A stretch of DNA of 9,827 nucleotides from WHTB01 sp050699035 (GTDB lineage Bacteria > Actinomycetota > Actinomycetes > Propionibacteriales > Nocardioidaceae): contig JBOHDE010000150.1 in NCBI GenBank assembly GCA_050699035.1, positions 1 to 9,827 of the forward strand, given 5' to 3'. The position numbers and the translations under genes were made by a program. How positions within the stretch are numbered: the stretch's first letter is position 1; each line of letters starts with the position of its first letter. Below the pieces are notes generated by a model. That model searched no databases and was not told the origin of the DNA. It worked only from the letters and a program-made list of their open reading frames with translations. This document shows positions 5,759 to 9,827 of this stretch, one piece after another.

Positions 5759-6331
5759 ATGAAGAACCTCCGTGCAGCCGAAGAAGGCGGCCACGAGCTG
5801 AACCCGCTGATTCCGGCGTCCTGGTTCGAGGTCGGTCTGTCGCTCGTGGTCTTCGGTGCGATCGTGTGGGCGATCGGGAAGTACGCCGTGCCCGCCTTCG
5901 AGAGGGCGTACGCCGAGCGCACGGCCGCGATCGAGGGCGGCCTGCAGAAGGCGGCGGCAGCTCAGGCCGAGGCCGCGGAGGCGCTGGAGACCTACCAGGC
6001 CCAGCTCGCCGACGCCCGGCACGAGGCCGCCCGCATCCGTGAGGAGGCGCGCGAGCAGGGTGCCGCGATCGTGGCCGAGCTGCGGGAGCAGGCGCAGACC
6101 GAGGCCTCGCGTATCACCAGCACGGCGCACGCCCAGATCGAGGCCGAGCGCCAGCAGGCCGTGCAGCAGCTGCGTGCGGAGGTGGGTACCCTTGCCACCA
6201 CGCTCGCGGGCCGCATCGTCGGGGAGTCGCTGGACGACGAGGCGCGACAGAGTCGTGTGGTCGACCGGTTCATCGCCGAGCTCGAGGGCGAGCCGACCGG
6301 TGCCGCGCAGACCAACGGATCGGCTCGCTGA
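5759..6331 (+). CDS. atpF: F1Fo ATP synthase subunit b
   Basis: Subunit b is the peripheral stalk that holds F1 to Fo. The 190-residue product has a short hydrophilic N-terminus, one membrane helix (about 23-41, WFEVGLSLVVFGAIVWAIG) and then a long Ala/Glu/Arg/Gln-rich coiled coil (about 45-145), as expected. A C-terminal segment with TLAGRIVGESL (148-158) would contact delta. The ATG at 5759 has GAGG (5747-5750) 8 nt upstream. Its TGA overlaps the ATG of atpH by one base (TGATG), a translational coupling arrangement. Unlike the mycobacterial gene set, where one b-type chain is fused to delta, b and delta are separate here and only one b gene is present, so a b homodimer is likely. Confidence 0.95.
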   Translation: MKNLRAAEEGGHELNPLIPASWFEVGLSLVVFGAIVWAIGKYAVPAFERAYAERTAAIEGGLQKAAAAQAEAAEALETYQAQLADARHEAARIREEAREQGAAIVAELREQAQTEASRITSTAHAQIEAERQQAVQQLRAEVGTLATTLAGRIVGESLDDEARQSRVVDRFIAELEGEPTGAAQTNGSAR

Positions 6332-7140
6332 TGCGTGGCGTGTCGGCCGGCTCGCTGGCGGAGGTCGTCCGCCGGCTCGAGGTTGCGCTCGAGGGCGGTG
6401 CCGACGCCGCCCAGCTCGGCAGCGACCTGTTCGCCGTGGCCGTGCTGCTCGACGCGCAACCCGCGCTACGCCGCGCGGTCACCGACCCCTCCACGCCCCC
6501 CGAGGCGCGCACCCGCGTACTCAGCAGCGTGCTCGAAGGCAAGCTCTCCGAGCCCGCGGTCGAGCTCAGTGCGGCCGCTGCGGCCGAGCGCTGGTCGGCG
6601 ACCCGTGACCTGGCCGACTCCCTCGAGCACGCGGGTGTCATCGCCCAGGTGAGTGCCGCCGAGGACGCCGGGCAGGGCGACGAGCTCGAGGACGAGCTGT
6701 TCCGCTTCGGTCGGGTCGTGGTCGGGACGGCCGAGCTCCGTGAAGTGCTGACCGACCGCTCCGCTCCGGTGCAGGGCAAGCAGTCGCTGGTGAAGACGCT
6801 GCTGGAGGGCAAGGCGTCGGCCCCCTCCGTACGCCTGGCCGAACAGGCGGTCGCCGGACGGCATCGTTCGTTCGAGGCGGCTCTGCAGGAGTTCACCAAG
6901 GTCGTCGCCGACCGGCGCGAGCGGTTCGTGGCGACGGTGCACACGGCCCAGCAGCTGTCCGACGCCGACAAGGGCCGGCTCGCCGCCGCACTCGAGCGCG
7001 AGTACGGCCGGCACGTGCAGCTCAACGAGGTCATCGACCCCGACGTACTCGGCGGGCTTCGGGTCGAGATCGGCGACACCGTGATCGACGGCACCGTCGC
7101 CAGCAAGCTCGACGACGCCAGACGACGGCTCGCCGGTTGA
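6331..7140 (+). CDS. atpH: F1Fo ATP synthase subunit delta, long actinobacterial form
   Basis: Delta joins the top of F1 to the peripheral stalk. At 269 residues it is about 90 longer than the roughly 178-residue E. coli subunit. The C-terminal part has the OSCP/delta pattern, ending in DPDVLGGLRVEIGDTVIDGTV (236-256). The extra length is explained by an internal repeat: residues 29-105 align without gaps to 119-195 at an offset of 90. I count 20 identities in 77 positions; shared pieces include LF, TD-S-P and LEGK-S-P-V-L. So the N-terminal helical domain appears to be present twice. The ATG overlaps the atpF stop by one base. The residue count agrees with long delta subunits that I recall from Streptomyces (about 270). 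Confidence 0.93.
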   Translation: MRGVSAGSLAEVVRRLEVALEGGADAAQLGSDLFAVAVLLDAQPALRRAVTDPSTPPEARTRVLSSVLEGKLSEPAVELSAAAAAERWSATRDLADSLEHAGVIAQVSAAEDAGQGDELEDELFRFGRVVVGTAELREVLTDRSAPVQGKQSLVKTLLEGKASAPSVRLAEQAVAGRHRSFEAALQEFTKVVADRRERFVATVHTAQQLSDADKGRLAAALEREYGRHVQLNEVIDPDVLGGLRVEIGDTVIDGTVASKLDDARRRLAG

Positions 7141-7167
7141 CCGACCCGACCACCACAGACCTAAGTT
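7137..7167 (+). promoter_or_regulatory. Candidate internal promoter before atpA
   Basis: TTGACC (7137-7142, five of six to the -35 consensus) and TAAGTT (7162-7167, fitting TANNNT) are separated by 19 nt. The -35 overlaps the atpH stop codon. A start near 7174 would give a leader of about 28 nt before the atpA ATG. The 61-nt gap here is one of the longest within the F1 part of the operon. The spacer is at the long end of what is usual. Confidence 0.3.
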
Positions 7168-7201
7168 CCACGTACGACACCAAGAGAGCAGGGACCAAGA
7201 C

Positions 7202-8842
7202 ATGGCGGAGCTGACGATCCGTCCGGAGGAGATCCGGGACGCACTGCAGCGGTTCGTGTCCGACTACCAGCCGGAGGCGGCCACCCGTGAGGAGGTCGGC
7301 ACGGTCAGCGAGGCGGGCGACGGCATCGCGCGTGTCGAGGGCCTGCCCTCCGCGATGGCCAACGAGCTGCTGGAGTTCGAGGACGGCACGCTGGGCATCG
7401 CGCTTAACCTCGACACCCGGGAGATCGGTGTCGTCGTGCTCGGTGACTTCGCCGGCATCGAGCAGGGCCAGTCGGTCCGCCGCACCGGCGAGATCCTGTC
7501 GGTGCCGGTCGGCGACGGCTACCTCGGTCGCGTGGTCGACCCGCTCGGCAAGCCGATCGACGGTCTCGGCGACGTCGAGACGACCGGCCGCCGCCCGCTC
7601 GAGGTGCAGGCCCCCAGCGTGGTCCAGCGGCAGGGCGTCAACGAGCCGCTGCAGACCGGCATCAAGGCGATCGACGCCCTGACCCCCATCGGCCGCGGCC
7701 AACGGCAGCTGATCATCGGCGACCGGCAGACCGGCAAGACCGCCATCGCGACCGACACGATCATCAACCAGAAGGAGTTCTGGGACTCCGGCGACCCGAC
7801 ACGTCAGGTGCGCTGCATCTATGTCGGCATCGGCCAGAAGGGCTCGACCATCGCCGCGGTGCGGGGCGCGCTCGAGGAGGCCGGCGCGCTCGAGTACACC
7901 ACCATCGTCGCGGCGCCGGCATCCGACTCCGCCGGCTTCAAGTACCTCGCCCCCTACACCGGCTCGGCCATCGGCCAGGAGTGGATGTACGAGGGCAAGC
8001 ACGTCCTGATCATCTTCGACGACCTGACCAAGCAGGCCGAGGCGTACCGTGCCGTGTCGCTGCTGCTGCGCCGCCCGCCGGGCCGCGAGGCCTACCCGGG
8101 TGACGTGTTCTACCTGCACTCGCGGCTGCTCGAGCGGTGCGCCAAGCTGTCCGACGAGATGGGCGCCGGGTCGATGACCGGCCTCCCGATCATCGAGACC
8201 AAGGCCAACGACGTGTCGGCCTACATCCCGACCAACGTCATCTCGATCACCGACGGCCAGATCTTCCTCCAGTCCGACCTCTTCAACGCCAACCAGCGTC
8301 CCGCCATCGACGTCGGCATCTCGGTGTCGCGAGTCGGCGGCGCGGCGATGACGAAGGCGATGAAGAAGGTCACCGGCTCGCTCAAGGTCGACCTCGCCCA
8401 GTACCGCGCGATGGAGGCGTTCGCGATGTTCGCCTCCGACCTCGACGCGGCGTCCAAGCAGCAGCTGAACCGCGGTGAGCGGCTGATGGAGCTGCTCAAG
8501 CAGGGCCAGTACACGCCGTACCCGATGGAGGCGCAGGCGGTCTCGATCTGGGCGGGCACGGCGGGCAAGCTCGACGTGGTCCCGGTCTCCGATGTACGCC
8601 GGTTCGAGACCGAGTTCCTCGACTACCTGCGGCGCGACCACGCCGGCATCCTCGACGGCATCCGCGAGTCGCGGGCCTGGGACGACGACACCACGACCGC
8701 GGTCGAGGCGGCCTACGAGTCCTTCCTCGACCAGTTCGAGACCGGCGACGGGCAGAGCCTGCGGGCCGGCAAGGAGGAGTTCGAGGCGCTCGAGGACGAG
8801 GCGGTCGAGCAGGAGCAGATCGTCAAGCAGAAGCGAGGCTGA
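7202..8842 (+). CDS. atpA: F1Fo ATP synthase subunit alpha
   Basis: Alpha forms the F1 hexamer with beta and carries the non-catalytic nucleotide sites. The 546-residue product has the N-terminal beta-barrel domain (about 1-95), then the nucleotide-binding domain with Walker A GDRQTGKT (173-180), Walker B-like HVLIIFDD (267-274) and the alpha/beta signature PAIDVGISVSRVGG (367-380). Arg377 in it is the arginine that reaches into the beta catalytic site. Gln176 in Walker A is the usual mark of alpha. Residues from about 512 form an acidic, Glu-rich extension absent from the 513-residue E. coli subunit. The ATG at 7202 has AGGGA (7190-7194) 7 nt upstream. atpG follows after 3 nt. Confidence 0.98.
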   Translation: MAELTIRPEEIRDALQRFVSDYQPEAATREEVGTVSEAGDGIARVEGLPSAMANELLEFEDGTLGIALNLDTREIGVVVLGDFAGIEQGQSVRRTGEILSVPVGDGYLGRVVDPLGKPIDGLGDVETTGRRPLEVQAPSVVQRQGVNEPLQTGIKAIDALTPIGRGQRQLIIGDRQTGKTAIATDTIINQKEFWDSGDPTRQVRCIYVGIGQKGSTIAAVRGALEEAGALEYTTIVAAPASDSAGFKYLAPYTGSAIGQEWMYEGKHVLIIFDDLTKQAEAYRAVSLLLRRPPGREAYPGDVFYLHSRLLERCAKLSDEMGAGSMTGLPIIETKANDVSAYIPTNVISITDGQIFLQSDLFNANQRPAIDVGISVSRVGGAAMTKAMKKVTGSLKVDLAQYRAMEAFAMFASDLDAASKQQLNRGERLMELLKQGQYTPYPMEAQAVSIWAGTAGKLDVVPVSDVRRFETEFLDYLRRDHAGILDGIRESRAWDDDTTTAVEAAYESFLDQFETGDGQSLRAGKEEFEALEDEAVEQEQIVKQKRG

Positions 8843-8845
8843 CCG

Positions 8846-9763
8846 ATGGCTGCCTCGCTGCGCCAGCTTCGTGGACGGATCCGATCGGTCCAGTCCATCA
8901 AGAAGATCACGCGGGCCATGGAGCTGATCGCCACGTCCCGCATCATCAAGGCACAGCAGCGGGCCCAGGCGGCCGCGCCGTACGCGCGTGAGCTGACCCG
9001 GGCCGTGTCGGCGGTCGCGACGTTCTCCAACGTCGACCACCCGCTGACCTCGGAGAAGGACGACCCGAAGACCGCCGCCGTCCTCGTCATCACCAGCGAC
9101 CGCGGGCTGGCCGGTGCGTACTCCTCCAGCGTGCTGCGGGAGTCCGAGCGGCTGGCCGAGAAGCTGCGGTCGGAGGGCAAGGAGGTCCGCACCTACGTCA
9201 CCGGGCGCAAGGGCGTGGCCTACTTCCACTTCCGCCGGCGCGCGATCGTCGACTCGTGGACCGGCTTCTCCGACACCCCGACCTACGACGACGCCCGGGT
9301 CATCGCCGACGCGCTGCTGGAGACCTTCCTCGCCGAGGAGGGGTCGGACGTCGCGGTGGTCGACGAGGTGCATGTCGTCTACACCCGCTTCGTGTCCATG
9401 CTGCGCCAGCAGCCGACCACGATCCGGCTGCTGCCGCTGGAGGTCGTGGAGGGCACGGAGCTGCCGGAGGAGCACGACGTCCTCCCGCTGTACGAGTTCG
9501 AGCCGTCGGCCGCCGACGTACTCGATGCTCTGCTGCCGCGCTACGTCACCAGCCGGATCTACTTCTGCCTGCTGCAGGCGTCGGCCTCGGAGCTGGCCGC
9601 CCGCCAACGCGCGATGAAGTCGGCGACCGACAACGCCGAAGACCTGATCGAGAAGCTCAGCCGCACCGCCAACCAGGCCCGCCAGGCCGGTATCACCCAG
9701 GAAATCAGCGAGATCGTCGGTGGCGTCAACGCGCTGGCCGACGCAACCGCCGGGAGTGAGTGA
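8846..9763 (+). CDS. atpG: F1Fo ATP synthase subunit gamma
   Basis: Gamma is the central rotor shaft that couples c-ring rotation to catalysis. The 305-residue product has the N-terminal helix with RIRSVQSIKKITRAMELIA (11-29), a Rossmann-like middle domain with TSDRGLAGAYSS (83-94; the Cys of the common GLCG is Ala here), and the C-terminal helix ending in the signature ITQEISEIVGGVNAL (283-297). The ATG at 8846 lies 3 nt after the atpA stop, with its ribosome binding site GAGG (8835-8838) inside the atpA 3' end, so translation is probably coupled. The product is somewhat longer than the E. coli subunit (287, from memory), partly in the segment 165-215. The gene is complete. Confidence 0.97.
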   Translation: MAASLRQLRGRIRSVQSIKKITRAMELIATSRIIKAQQRAQAAAPYARELTRAVSAVATFSNVDHPLTSEKDDPKTAAVLVITSDRGLAGAYSSSVLRESERLAEKLRSEGKEVRTYVTGRKGVAYFHFRRRAIVDSWTGFSDTPTYDDARVIADALLETFLAEEGSDVAVVDEVHVVYTRFVSMLRQQPTTIRLLPLEVVEGTELPEEHDVLPLYEFEPSAADVLDALLPRYVTSRIYFCLLQASASELAARQRAMKSATDNAEDLIEKLSRTANQARQAGITQEISEIVGGVNALADATAGSE

Positions 9764-9768
9764 GAGAG

Positions 9769-9827
9769 ATGACTGCCACGCTCAATGAAGACACCAGCAC
9801 CGAGGCCGCCGGCGGGGTGGGCCGGGT
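9769..9827 (+). CDS. atpD: F1Fo ATP synthase subunit beta, 5' end only
   Basis: The ATG at 9769 opens a frame that reads MTATLNEDTSTEAAGGVGRV before the window ends. GGVGRV followed by the barrel strand is the usual start of actinobacterial beta after a short variable leader. It begins 5 nt after the atpG stop with a GAGAGAG tract just upstream. Beta carries the catalytic sites; nothing beyond the leader can be judged here. The gene order alpha-gamma-beta supports the call, and atpC (epsilon) would be expected next, outside the window. Confidence 0.9.
   Translation, partial: MTATLNEDTSTEAAGGVGR

Noticed and set aside
7171..7176. CGTACG palindrome in the gap before atpA
   Set aside because: Too short to call an operator and common in GC-rich sequence.
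7031..9607. Long minus-strand open frame (858 codons) opposite atpH, atpA and atpG
   Set aside because: It lies opposite well-identified genes. The translation is rich in Arg, Asp, His, Gln and Leu without recognisable domains, as expected for an antisense frame in GC-biased DNA.

Overview
The window is a run of conserved housekeeping genes, all on the + strand, from a high-GC actinobacterium (Actinomycetota). The case for this is the strong G/C bias at third codon positions, the frequent GTG starts, and the gene order prfA - prmC - tsaC/Sua5 - wecA-like - atpI - (atpZ) - atpBEFHAGD. From memory this matches the Mycobacterium tuberculosis order (Rv1299 onward). It differs in that atpF and atpH are separate genes and a small AtpZ-like gene lies between atpI and atpB. 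A Propionibacteriales/Nocardioidaceae-like host is my guess; I could not run a phylogeny.

Region 1 (5-2606) holds translation genes: peptide chain release factor 1, the methyltransferase PrmC that modifies the Gln of its GGQ motif, and a TsaC/Sua5 enzyme for the tRNA t6A modification. Region 2 (2610-3743) is a polytopic polyprenyl-phosphate glycosyl-1-phosphate transferase of the WecA/TagO type, starting 3 nt after tsaC. The four genes are closely spaced and could form one transcript.

Region 3 (3744-3902) is the longest non-coding gap, about 160 nt. It holds a terminator-like hairpin right after wecA, a promoter-like extended -10 buried in a CRP/GlxR-type palindrome, and a leader that can fold into two hairpins before atpI. 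This is the most interesting non-coding part of the window.

Region 4 (3903-9827) is the F1Fo ATP synthase operon: the accessory membrane proteins AtpI and AtpZ, the Fo subunits a, c and b, then F1 delta, alpha, gamma and the first 19 codons of beta, which runs off the end. Two further candidate promoters sit inside the operon, before atpZ and before atpA. The delta subunit shows an internal duplication and alpha carries an actinobacterial-type C-terminal extension.

I found no mobile element, CRISPR array, tRNA or rRNA, and no sign of a novel multi-gene system. The points worth following are regulatory (atp leader, internal promoters) and small subunit peculiarities.
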